Shown piece after piece: positions 39,011 through 46,435 of a stretch of 64,000 nt of DNA. Both the position numbers and the translations under genes were made by a program. Origin of the DNA: Tessaracoccus defluvii (GTDB taxonomy: Bacteria > Actinomycetota > Actinomycetes > Propionibacteriales > Propionibacteriaceae); NCBI RefSeq assembly GCF_014489575.1, contig NZ_CP060789.1, positions 1,054,001 to 1,118,000 of the forward strand, written 5' to 3'. The notes under the pieces were generated by a model. That model saw nothing but the letters and a program-made list of their open reading frames with translations. It ran no database searches and was not told the DNA's origin. Numbering within the stretch: position 1 is the first letter of the stretch; every line of letters begins with the position of its first letter.

Positions 39011-40214
39011 GCCACCCATGGTAGCCGCTGGAACAGCCGAAACGTACAACTAAGCACCTCCGGGCTTCACCGAGCGAACGCGCGACTCTCGGCAGATGAG
39101 AGTGAAGCGGGGGAGTGGCCAGGGGGCCTCCGGCCGGACCCGGCGACGATTCGAGGCCAAGCCTGCCAACCTCTTCAGAGGGGAGTTGGGTGGCGGCGTT
39201 TTCTTCCCAGGCGTCTTCGATGCGGGTGTAGATGCCGATGGAGGCGAGGTCCTTGTGGCGGGTCTGACGGGCGATCTGCAGGGAGGTGGCGCCGCGTTTA
39301 GCGGCGTAGGTGACGAAACCCGCCCTCAGGGAGTGCGCCGAGAAGCCGGTGGCGTCGAGACCGGCCCGGGTGACTGCCTGGGTGATCAGGCGGGATAGTC
39401 CGTCGGGGGTGAGGCCACGGCTGCTGACGCGGTTGCCTTTGGAGACGGGCCGGAACACCAGGCTTTCGGTGATGCCGGCGACGGTGAGCCAGTGGCGTAG
39501 TGCGGTGACGGGGCAGTAGTCCTGGCGGGCACCCCAGGGGAGGACCACGAGCTCAAGGTCTCCGGTCTGGTTGGTTTTGGAGTGGGTGAGCTCGATCACC
39601 AGGCCGCGATCGTGGGGTTTGATCTGATCGACCTCGAGGGCGGCGAGTTCGGAGGCGCGCAGCGCGGACACGAACCCGACCAGCAGGAGTACCCGGTCCC
39701 GGATCCCGCTGAGCGAGGGTTCATCGTCGCGGGTCTTCCATTTCGTCATCGTCGGGCAGGCATCAACGACGTCGAGGAGGAGTGGGGGCATGAGGGGGCG
39801 GGCCTGGTCCGGGGGAGCCCCGAGCTGTCGGCGGATCCCTTCCCACACGGCGATCACGCGTGCGGTTTGGGTGGGGTCGGGATGGTTACGGACCTTGTGG
39901 GCGAACCGGATCGTCGACAGACGCCGGCTGATCGTGCCGACCTTCGCCCCGGCGGTGGCCAGCGCCGAGATGTAGCGGGAGATCGCGATGTCGGTGGCGG
40001 GCAGCGCCGTGTGGTGGTTGTCGCGGCACCAGGTGACGAACTCGGTCCAGTCGGAGCGGTACCCGCGCAACGTCGACGAAGCCCTCGACGCTGAGGCGAA
40101 CGCAGCCTCGGCCGCATCCAACGACAGGTCCTCCGGCAGCAACATCCCCGCCTGATGATCAACGGCGAGCAGGCCACCAGCCGTTTCCAGTGGACCTGTG
40201 TGCCCCTCAGACAT
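39003..40214 (-). CDS. Tyrosine recombinase, Cre-like in size and layout
   Basis: A 403-residue site-specific recombinase. N-terminal SAM-like core-binding domain (STLRGYRSDWTEFVTWC at about 47-63) and a catalytic domain with R186 (SALRASELAAL), K213 (THSKTNQ), H294 and R297 (AHSLRAG), H320 (TRHKD) and nucleophile Y329 (GIYTR). All catalytic residues are present. The family end (ENAATQL, about 339-344) is followed by a 60-residue low-complexity tail overlapping the Phd start, perhaps read-through past a lost stop. Its start overlaps the upstream 110-residue gene by eight bases, and a loxP-like repeat lies just ahead of that gene. Confidence 0.9.
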   Translation of the reverse strand: MSEGHTGPLETAGGLLAVDHQAGMLLPEDLSLDAAEAAFASASRASSTLRGYRSDWTEFVTWCRDNHHTALPATDIAISRYISALATAGAKVGTISRRLSTIRFAHKVRNHPDPTQTARVIAVWEGIRRQLGAPPDQARPLMPPLLLDVVDACPTMTKWKTRDDEPSLSGIRDRVLLLVGFVSALRASELAALEVDQIKPHDRGLVIELTHSKTNQTGDLELVVLPWGARQDYCPVTALRHWLTVAGITESLVFRPVSKGNRVSSRGLTPDGLSRLITQAVTRAGLDATGFSAHSLRAGFVTYAAKRGATSLQIARQTRHKDLASIGIYTRIEDAWEENAATQLPSEEVGRLGLESSPGPAGGPLATPPLHSHLPRVARSLGEARRCLVVRFGCSSGYHGWHD

Positions 40215-40539
40215 GGGATTCGTCGAGTAGCTCGAGTTGTTCGGCGAGCCAGGTGCGGGCGGCGGCCTCGGCAGCGGGTTTGGCGGCTGTGAGGGTGGGC
40301 TGGACGCCGCGGGCGATGCGGGTCACCTGGTCGGTGCTGCCGGTGCGGTAGACGGTGAGCGTCCAGGTCCACCGGCCGGCGGTGCCGCGCTGGGCCATCA
40401 GCTGCAGATCGTGGCGCTCAGAGATCGGCAGGTTCACACCCCACGCCGACTTCACGCCGGAGCGGGCGTGGCTCCATTCGTACGGGGGCAGCGGCACGTC
40501 GTCGCGGGTGACGAGGTGGTGTCGGCGTCGGGTGGCCAT
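40207..40539 (-). CDS. Hypothetical protein co-encoded with the recombinase
   Basis: A 110-residue basic protein (MATRRRHHLVTRDDVPLPPYEW; LMAQRGTAGRWTWTLTVYRTG) ending in a helical, Ala-rich segment (AAKPAAEAAARTWLAEQLELL). No family recognised. It overlaps the recombinase start and begins 16 bases from the loxP-like inverted repeat, so it could be an accessory or directionality protein for the recombinase. That role is inferred from position only. Confidence 0.6.
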   Translation of the reverse strand: MATRRRHHLVTRDDVPLPPYEWSHARSGVKSAWGVNLPISERHDLQLMAQRGTAGRWTWTLTVYRTGSTDQVTRIARGVQPTLTAAKPAAEAAARTWLAEQLELLDESHV

Positions 40540-40555
40540 GCCTGGATCCTACCGA

Positions 40556-40593
40556 TTATTACATCGGATTCTCTGGATAATCCGATGTAATAA
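40556..40593. other. loxP-like site: 15-base perfect inverted arms around an 8-base spacer
   Basis: Left arm TTATTACATCGGATT (40556-40570), spacer CTCTGGAT (40571-40578), right arm AATCCGATGTAATAA (40579-40593). The arms match perfectly and the spacer is asymmetric. This is the architecture of Cre-type recombination sites (13-base arms, 8-base spacer in loxP). It is AT-rich in a GC-rich setting and is next to a complete tyrosine recombinase operon. It could alternatively be an operator of that operon. The remaining bases to the kinase gene (40594-40732) show nothing else. Confidence 0.6.
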
Positions 40594-40732
40594 CCGCAGC
40601 CCAGGACACGCCCCGAAACCCCACCACTGCACGGGACTCACACAGAGACCGCCGGCTGGCAGGCGCAGTCTGCTGAGGGGTCGTGTGTGTCGGGACCTTC
40701 TGGGCTTACCGTCGGGACGATGGACTGCACTG

Positions 40733-42295
40733 CTACCCGAGAGGGCTGGGGTCGATCTGCGAGTACTTGGCCGCGTAGTCGTGGAGCCTCGGGAACAAAT
40801 CCTTGAGGCCGGCGTACAACCCTCCCTGGATGTCGCCGATCTCGAGGTACCGCTCGTGGGCGGCTGCGTTCGGTTCGGAGACGTCGCCCGGCCTTGCCAT
40901 CTCGAGGGCGCAGCGGGCGATATCCGGAACGTCACCGTGTGCCCCTGTGACTGACATTGCCATCATGGCGGCTCCGAGAGCAGAGATCTCGGCTTCCTCG
41001 CAGGCGACCAGCGGGATGCCGATTGTGTCGGTCATGATCTGCCGCCACAGTGTCGAACGTTGCCTACCGCCCATGACTCGCACCTCGCTGATGGCAGTCC
41101 CCGCGTCTTGCGCCATGCTGCGAAGGTTTCGGGCGGTCTCCAGGCTCAAGCCTTCGAGGATAGCCCGATAGATGTGGCCCCTGCCTTGCCCACCGGTGAG
41201 GCCGACAACTGCCCCACGCGCGAACGGGTCCCAGTGCGGGCTCTGTACGGCGTTCCAGTACGGCAACACGATCAGGCCAGCCGCGCCGATGCCAGCCGCG
41301 GCCGCCTGCAGGTCGAGGTCGGGATCGGGCTTGCCACCCAACGCCGGGTCGCCAAGGTTCTCGCGGAACCAGCCCGCAAGGTATGCCCCGGAGTTCTGGA
41401 CCGCCTCCAGGACGTACTTGCCCGGGAGGCCCGCAACGTCCGTGCGATACACGGAGCCGCATTGATAGGACGGCGAGTGTACGCCCATCACGATCGCCGT
41501 GCCCATGTTCAGATAGGCCTCTTTCGGTTGCACCACACCTGCACCCAGGGCGGCTGCTTGTCCGTCGCCGCAGCCTGCCACGAGGGGAATCGTGCCGGGC
41601 AAGCCCCAACTCTGTGCGACGTCGGCTCGAACCTCAGCCATGACATCACCGGCTCCGACGAGTCTGGCCATCTGGCTCCGCGAGACTCCCGCGATCTCCA
41701 GCAAGGCATCTGCGAAGTCAAGACGCTCCATGTCGAACAGGCCCAGGCTATCCGCGGTCGCCGTCGAATCGAGCCACTCACCGGTGAGGCGGAATGTGAC
41801 ATAGCTGTGTACCCCGACGACCTTGTCCGCCGCAGCTAGGACTTCCGGCTCATGCTCCTTGAGCCACGCCATCTTGTATAGGGAGGGTGTGACGTCCGGC
41901 GGCATACCCGAGAGTCGGTGGACGGCTTCAGTGCCGTAGCGAGCGACCTGTTCGGCAGCCCGGCTGTCTAGCCACAGGGGTCCGCGGCGGATCGGCTCAC
42001 CATCAGAACGGAAAAGTCCGAACGACTGCCGCTGCGGTGTCACGCACATCGCGGCAATCCGCGATCGGTCGACGCCGTCCAGCTCTGCCAAGGCTGCGCG
42101 GACTGCGTCGTCGGTGGAGCGCCACCAGTCGCGCGGGTCATGCTCGTAGAAGCCGTCCGCCGGGGTGTGCAATGGAATGTCGCTGCGCCCCGTCGCGAGC
42201 ACCCGGCCGACAGGGTCGACGACGACAGCCTTCGTCGCTGTGGTGGAGGTGTCGACAGCCACAACCAGTGGCCCGTCAGATCGGGTGACCTTCAT
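40733..42295 (-). CDS. FGGY-family carbohydrate kinase
   Basis: A 520-residue sugar kinase of the xylulokinase/ribulokinase/glycerol kinase family. The N-terminal phosphate 1 motif is VVAVDTSTTATKAVVVD; catalytic-domain motifs are LWLDSRAAEQ, GCGDGQAAALGAG and the C-terminal GGRQRSTLWRQIMTDTIG. Substrate is not clear; the neighbours (an AraL-like phosphatase and a G1P dehydrogenase remnant) recall the B. subtilis araB-araL-araM group. It is the last gene of that minus-strand cluster. Confidence 0.9.
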   Translation of the reverse strand: MKVTRSDGPLVVAVDTSTTATKAVVVDPVGRVLATGRSDIPLHTPADGFYEHDPRDWWRSTDDAVRAALAELDGVDRSRIAAMCVTPQRQSFGLFRSDGEPIRRGPLWLDSRAAEQVARYGTEAVHRLSGMPPDVTPSLYKMAWLKEHEPEVLAAADKVVGVHSYVTFRLTGEWLDSTATADSLGLFDMERLDFADALLEIAGVSRSQMARLVGAGDVMAEVRADVAQSWGLPGTIPLVAGCGDGQAAALGAGVVQPKEAYLNMGTAIVMGVHSPSYQCGSVYRTDVAGLPGKYVLEAVQNSGAYLAGWFRENLGDPALGGKPDPDLDLQAAAAGIGAAGLIVLPYWNAVQSPHWDPFARGAVVGLTGGQGRGHIYRAILEGLSLETARNLRSMAQDAGTAISEVRVMGGRQRSTLWRQIMTDTIGIPLVACEEAEISALGAAMMAMSVTGAHGDVPDIARCALEMARPGDVSEPNAAAHERYLEIGDIQGGLYAGLKDLFPRLHDYAAKYSQIDPSPLG

Positions 42296-42336
42296 GGCTC
42301 TCCTTCAGTGAGATCCTGGGTAGTCACGGAGTCGCG

Positions 42337-43164
42337 TCATCGCTCCGGAAGCAGTTCGGACAGCCGCTCGAGGACGTACGTGGGCCGCATCGACTCGGGG
42401 AGTCGGGCCACCTCGTCGCGCACTGAGTCGCCGGTCAACACCAGCGCGGTGTCCATGCCCGCGGTGACGCCCATGGCGATATCGGTCGCTAGCCGGTCTC
42501 CGACCATGACCGCATTGGACGGCTCGGCCGAGACCGTCTCTAGGACGATCTGGGCCATCAGTTCGGACGGTTTACCGAAGGTCCGTTCACACACGGCGCC
42601 CGTGCTGGCTTCGATCGCCGCGACGATGCTGGCGGCGTCGGGCTGCCCCCGTCCGCCGGGGAAGGGGCAGTAGCGATCGGGATTCGTGGACATCAGCACG
42701 GCGCGCCGGTGGAACCACAAGGCGTCGAAGGCGATCTGGAGCTTGCGATACTCGAACGTCCGGTCGTAGCTGGCCAGGACGATGTCGATCCGCGCCGGAT
42801 CGTCGCTGATTTGGATGCCGGCCTCTTCCAGCGCCCGAAGCAACGGCTCCTCGCCGATGGGGTAGACCACGGCGTCCGAACGATTGGCACGCAGCCACAT
42901 CGTGGTGGACACCAAGGTGTTGACCACCTCGCCACGCTCTACCGGAACGCCGAGTCGGCCGAGCTTGTCCAGGTATTCGATGACGCTTCGGGTCGGGTTG
43001 TTCGACAGGTAGCGCACCGGGATTCCGCGCTCGTGGAGCCGCCGAATGGTGTCCGCCACAGTGGGCAGCAGTTGGTCACCGAGGTAGATCGTGCCGTCCA
43101 GATCGAAGACGTACGCTCCGTACCAGCGTCGTGGCAGTCGACGATTGGCTGCGTTCGTGATCAT
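42337..43164 (-). CDS. HAD-IIA sugar phosphatase (NagD/AraL-like)
   Basis: A 275-residue phosphatase. HAD motif I is YVFDLDGTIYLGD, motif II is LSNNPTRS, motif III includes FGKPSELM and motif IV is VMVGDRLATDIAMG. The C2a cap between motifs II and III places it in the NagD/AraL group, which hydrolyses small sugar phosphates or p-nitrophenyl phosphate. I chose ATG 43164 because the fold starts at RRWYGAYVFDLDG and the araM-like remnant ends 13 bases before it. Probably co-transcribed with the FGGY kinase. Confidence 0.88.
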   Translation of the reverse strand: MITNAANRRLPRRWYGAYVFDLDGTIYLGDQLLPTVADTIRRLHERGIPVRYLSNNPTRSVIEYLDKLGRLGVPVERGEVVNTLVSTTMWLRANRSDAVVYPIGEEPLLRALEEAGIQISDDPARIDIVLASYDRTFEYRKLQIAFDALWFHRRAVLMSTNPDRYCPFPGGRGQPDAASIVAAIEASTGAVCERTFGKPSELMAQIVLETVSAEPSNAVMVGDRLATDIAMGVTAGMDTALVLTGDSVRDEVARLPESMRPTYVLERLSELLPER

Positions 43165-43177
43165 TCGTGCGTTCCGC

Positions 43178-43863
43178 TCACGAGTTCGGCGCCGGCTGGC
43201 GCGACCAGAACCCGTCTGGCTCGAACAGCTTGTCGACGACTTGTTCGAGCACGCCGAGTTCAGCAAGCACATCGAGGATGGTGTACCGCGAGCGGATCAG
43301 CTGGGCCTGTAAGTACGTCCGGCGTAGACGCGCCAGATCGATCCCGATCTGCGTTGGATGGTGCGGGGCTCCGGCCGCGCGGAGTCGGGCGGTCGCCTCC
43401 TCTGGGGAGACCAGCTGTGCGCACAGCGGCTGCGGATCTCGGGCCACCGGCTCTGGATGGTCAGCAACCGCTGTCGCAACGCGTCGCCGGTCACCATCTT
43501 GGCCAGCGACTGTTCCACTGCCGCGTTCACGAGTCGTGGAATCAGGAGAGACCTGCACTTGGCCTCGATCTCGGCAGCGCCGGGAGCCTCCGCGACGAGT
43601 TGGTCGACGTCGACACTGGCCGGGTCGAACTCCAGCGCATCCGCCCACAGCGCGCAGGAGGCCACAGTACCGATTCCCACCTTGAAGCCGTGGGAGAGGG
43701 GTGGCTCGGAATCCATCCCATGACCTTCCATCTCCCACACATGTGAGAACAAGTGGCCCGCGCCGGAGGCGGGCCGTGACGAGCGCATCGCCTGCATCGC
43801 CAGGCCGGAGAGCAGACTCGCTTCCGCCAGGGAGGCCACCGCTCCGAGCTCCCCTCCGGCCAC
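43178..43863 (-). pseudogene. C-terminal part of an sn-glycerol-1-phosphate dehydrogenase (AraM-like)
   Basis: Contains the metal-binding half of the G1P dehydrogenase family: SSRPASGAGHLFSHVWEMEGHG and LSHGFKVGIGTVASCALW, with two metal-ligand His. About 190 residues remain. The N-terminal NAD-binding domain, roughly 170 residues, is absent and unrelated sequence begins beyond 43863. The frame also shifts near 43426 (one base missing), joining RWPEIRS to LCAQLVSPEEATARLRAAGA. The truncation is real; the frameshift may be a read error. In B. subtilis araM sits beside araL and araB. Confidence 0.75.
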
Positions 43864-43980
43864 CGAGGCCGGGTCGGCTAGCGCCGGCTAGTGCGGCTCT
43901 TCGGACGTGAGCGTGGGGTCAGAGGCGTCGGCTGGCGCCGATCGTGGCGGGGCTGAGGGCGCTGCCGGTTTGGTGACGCG

Positions 43981-44121
43981 GTGCTGATGTCGCGGGCAGA
44001 CTACGACGCTCTCGAGGGGACCGCCCACCTCTTGCGCGTCCCGGCCAATGCGCAGCACCTCCTTGAGAGCCTGGCCCAGGCCCGTTCGGGCGAGCGCGTC
44101 GAGCGTGACCTTGTGCGATGA
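43981..44121 (+). pseudogene. YefM antitoxin lacking its N-terminal DNA-binding half
   Basis: VLMSRADYDALEGTAHLLRV followed by PANAQHLLESLAQARSGERVERDL matches the second half of YefM, the segment that wraps and neutralises YoeB. The first 35-40 residues (dimer/DNA-binding part) are missing; a stop lies upstream in frame. GTG 43981 or ATG 43987 could still start a 44-47 residue peptide. It overlaps the intact toxin gene (ATGA). The break faces the truncated araM across about 115 bases. Confidence 0.75.
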
Positions 44122-44432
44122 GACTCGTCTTCACTGTCAACGGCTGGGACGACTACACCTATTGGCTGGCTGCCGATGGCCAGACTCTCAAGCGCATCAA
44201 CCGCCTGATTGATGATGCCCTGCGCGGCCCGGCCTCAGGGATCGGTAAGCCTGAGCCGTTGCGGCACATGCTCGCGGGTGCCTGGTCACGCAGGATTACT
44301 GAGGAGCACAGGCTTGTCTACCTGGTCGACGGCGACGACCTCGTGATCCTGCAGGCGCGCTTCCACTACAGTCATGCCAACGAGAACAGGTGCTCTCCAG
44401 AGTTGATGGGAGCCCCTGGAGCAGCCCCGTAG
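44118..44432 (+). CDS. yoeB: YoeB-family toxin (second copy)
   Basis: Very close to classical YoeB: MRLVFTVNGWDDYTYWL, KRINRLIDDALR, GIGKPEPLRHMLAGAWSRRI and EEHRLVYLVDGDDLVILQARFHY with the terminal catalytic His-Tyr. The family normally ends at about residue 84; here 20 extra residues (SHANENRCSPELMGAPGAAP) follow, probably read-through after loss of the original stop. The toxin core is complete although its antitoxin is truncated. Confidence 0.88.
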   Translation: MRLVFTVNGWDDYTYWLAADGQTLKRINRLIDDALRGPASGIGKPEPLRHMLAGAWSRRITEEHRLVYLVDGDDLVILQARFHYSHANENRCSPELMGAPGAAP

Positions 44433-44435
44433 GCT
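44430..44435 (+). promoter_or_regulatory. -10 box TAGGCT of the DUF456 gene (leaderless start)
   Basis: TAGGCT is six bases before the ATG at 44442 and overlaps the end of the extended yoeB frame. Confidence 0.5.
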
Positions 44436-44441
44436 GGGGCG

Positions 44442-44933
44442 ATGACACCCGAGATCATCGCCGCCGTCGCGGCCGCAGTCCTGGCCCTCGTCGGGCTGGC
44501 GGGCATCGTGTTTCCCGTGCTGCCCGGCAGCATCACGGTCGGCGCCGGCGCGCTGGTGTGGGCGATCTGGGGCGGCTCCGGCTGGGGCTGGATTGCCTTC
44601 GGGGTCATCGCCGTGCTGCTGATGATCGGTGCCGCCAGCAGTTGGCTGCTCACCGGCCGGTCGCTGCAGAAGCACGAGGTGCCCAAGTGGCCGATCACCG
44701 TCGGGCTCCTGCTGGGGGTGGTGGGCATGTTCGTGCTGCCGGGCTTCGGCCTGCCCATCGGGTTCGCCGTCGGCCTACTCCTGGCCGAGTGGTACCGCAT
44801 GAGGGACCTCCGCAAGGCGCTGTCCACCAGCCTGCAGACCCTCAAGGCGCTCGGGCTCGGGATCCTGGTCGAGCTTGGCTGCGCGATGCTGGCCGTGGCC
44901 GTACTCGCCGTGACCATCGCCACGGCGTGGTGA
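44442..44933 (+). CDS. DUF456 domain-containing membrane protein
   Basis: A 163-residue membrane protein with five hydrophobic segments and the DUF456 signature LVGLAGIVFPVLPGSITVGAGALVWA near the N-terminus (key part FPVLPG) and a second Gly/Pro-rich copy, VVGMFVLPGFGLPIGFAVG. DUF456 proteins are found across actinobacteria; function unknown. First clearly core-like gene to the right of the accessory region. Confidence 0.83.
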   Translation: MTPEIIAAVAAAVLALVGLAGIVFPVLPGSITVGAGALVWAIWGGSGWGWIAFGVIAVLLMIGAASSWLLTGRSLQKHEVPKWPITVGLLLGVVGMFVLPGFGLPIGFAVGLLLAEWYRMRDLRKALSTSLQTLKALGLGILVELGCAMLAVAVLAVTIATAW

Positions 44934-44955
44934 GGGCGCCCCTAGAGTGATGCCC

Positions 44956-45743
44956 ATGAGCTACGAACCGGTCGACGTCATCCGACGCGAGGCCGCCCGC
45001 TTCGCCCACGTTCTCCGCGACGTGCCGGACGCGGCGGTCGTACCCAGCTGCCCCGGCTGGACCGCAGCCGATCTCCTCTGGCACCTGACCGAGGTGCACC
45101 TCTTCTGGGGCGCTGTGGTTGGCTCGGGGCCACGACCGACGAGCAGGTGGAGGCCATCGAGCACGCCAAGCCGGTGCGGCCCGCCGACCGGACGGCCGCG
45201 CTGGCCCTGCGTTCCCGCGCCACGGAGGGGCTGCTGTCGGCGCTGCGCTCGACGTTCCCGGACGCGCCGGCGTGGAGTTGGTTCGAAGCTGACCAGACCG
45301 TCGGGTTCACACTGCGGATGCAAACGCACGAGGCGACGATCCACCGGGTCGACGCCGAGCTGACCGCGGGCCTGCCCGTGTCTCCCATCGCCGACGACAT
45401 CGCCGTCGCAGGGCTCGACCACGTCATCGACGTGATGTGGGCCTGGGTGCCGGGCGGGGTGGAGGCCATCCCTGTCGGTGTGGTCGAGTTCCGGCCCGCC
45501 GGCGCTGAGCCGCGCCTGGTCGAGCTGTACCGGTGGACGGGCGACGCCTGGGGCGAGCGTTACGTCAACCAGATCGCCGCAAGGCGAGCCGACGCCGATG
45601 CAAGGCCGGCCCGCGCCGTCGTGGCGGGGGAGCCAGGCCAGCTCGACCTGCTGGTGTGGGGCCGGCCCGCGGACGTCGATCGCTCGGGTGATGTGGAGCT
45701 GCTGGCCGACTTCGCCGAGCTCATCGCCTTCGGTCTGCCCTGA
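44956..45743 (+). CDS. Maleylpyruvate isomerase family mycothiol-dependent enzyme (frameshifted in the read)
   Basis: DinB-like fold enzyme of the TIGR03083 type. SYEPVDVIRREAARFAHVL and VPSCPGWTAADLLWHLTEVHLFW carry the conserved PxCxGWxxxDLxxHLxxVH helix with its metal-ligand His, and later WFEADQTVGFTLRMQTHEATIHRVDAE has the other His residues. The frame is lost at VGSG; one added G in the run at 45126-45129 gives VGSGATTDEQVEAIEHA. About 262 residues. A TAGAGT box seven bases before ATG 44956 supports that start. Such enzymes use mycothiol, an actinobacterial thiol. Confidence 0.85.
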
Positions 45744-45784
45744 CACGTCACCCCTCCCAGGGGTGTGTGCCCTAGTGTGGGGCC

Positions 45785-46435
45785 GTGTCCGAGCTGTTCG
45801 ACGTGCTCTTCGGGGCGATGGGGCTGAGGGCCTCCCTGTTCCAGCGCCTCGCCGACGATCCGGCCGCCCTGCTGTGGCCCGCAGTCGGCGTCGCGCTCCT
45901 TGCCGCAGCATCGACGATGCTCGGCCACATCGCGATCCTGCTGCTGAACCACATCCGTGGCTGGCGGCTACTGACCAGCCTTGCCCTCAGTGCACTCGCC
46001 CTTGCGCTGCTCAACGTGGTCCAGGCCGCGATCACCTGGGCGATGGCATGGCTGATCCTCGGAAGGTTCCCCCTGCTGTCGCTGCTGGTCGTCGGCCTCA
46101 TCTCCACGGCGCCGCTCGTGCTCAACGTCACCACCGCCCTGCCGCACCTCGGACTCCCGCTCGGTCGGATCTGGGAGGGATGGAGCTTCATGGTCCTCAT
46201 CGTCGGCGCCTCCTGGGCCTTCTCTGTGCCCATCGCCTGGGCGTTGGGATTCACGATCGCGGGCTGGCTCGTCATACAGCTGCTGTCGCGCCTCCTGCAG
46301 AAGCCGCTGAACTGGGCCGCGTCGCGCTTCTGGACACTGGCCACCGGCCGCCCCACCATGATCCGCGGCCGCGACATCCTCGCCGGCACGCCGATCATCC
46401 CCGTCTCGCAGCCGGCCGCGGAGGTGTCGCGATGA
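45785..46435 (+). CDS. Polytopic membrane protein, unknown function
   Basis: A 216-residue protein with about five membrane helices (LLWPAVGVALLAAASTML, LLTSLALSALALALLNVV, PLLSLLVVGLISTAPLVL, WSFMVLIVGASWAFSV). GTG 45785 follows TAGTGT (45773-45778) by six bases, another leaderless start. The stop overlaps the ATG of the next gene. The pair with a hydrolase-like neighbour suggests one functional unit. No family name can be given. Confidence 0.7.
   Translation: MSELFDVLFGAMGLRASLFQRLADDPAALLWPAVGVALLAAASTMLGHIAILLLNHIRGWRLLTSLALSALALALLNVVQAAITWAMAWLILGRFPLLSLLVVGLISTAPLVLNVTTALPHLGLPLGRIWEGWSFMVLIVGASWAFSVPIAWALGFTIAGWLVIQLLSRLLQKPLNWAASRFWTLATGRPTMIRGRDILAGTPIIPVSQPAAEVSR

Noticed and set aside
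40556..40593. AT-rich inverted repeat read as a transcription terminator
   Set aside because: It is upstream of the recombinase operon, far from the kinase gene's 3' end, has an 8-base asymmetric spacer and no U tract, and is AT-rich unlike the GC-rich terminators in this window. A recombination site or operator fits better.
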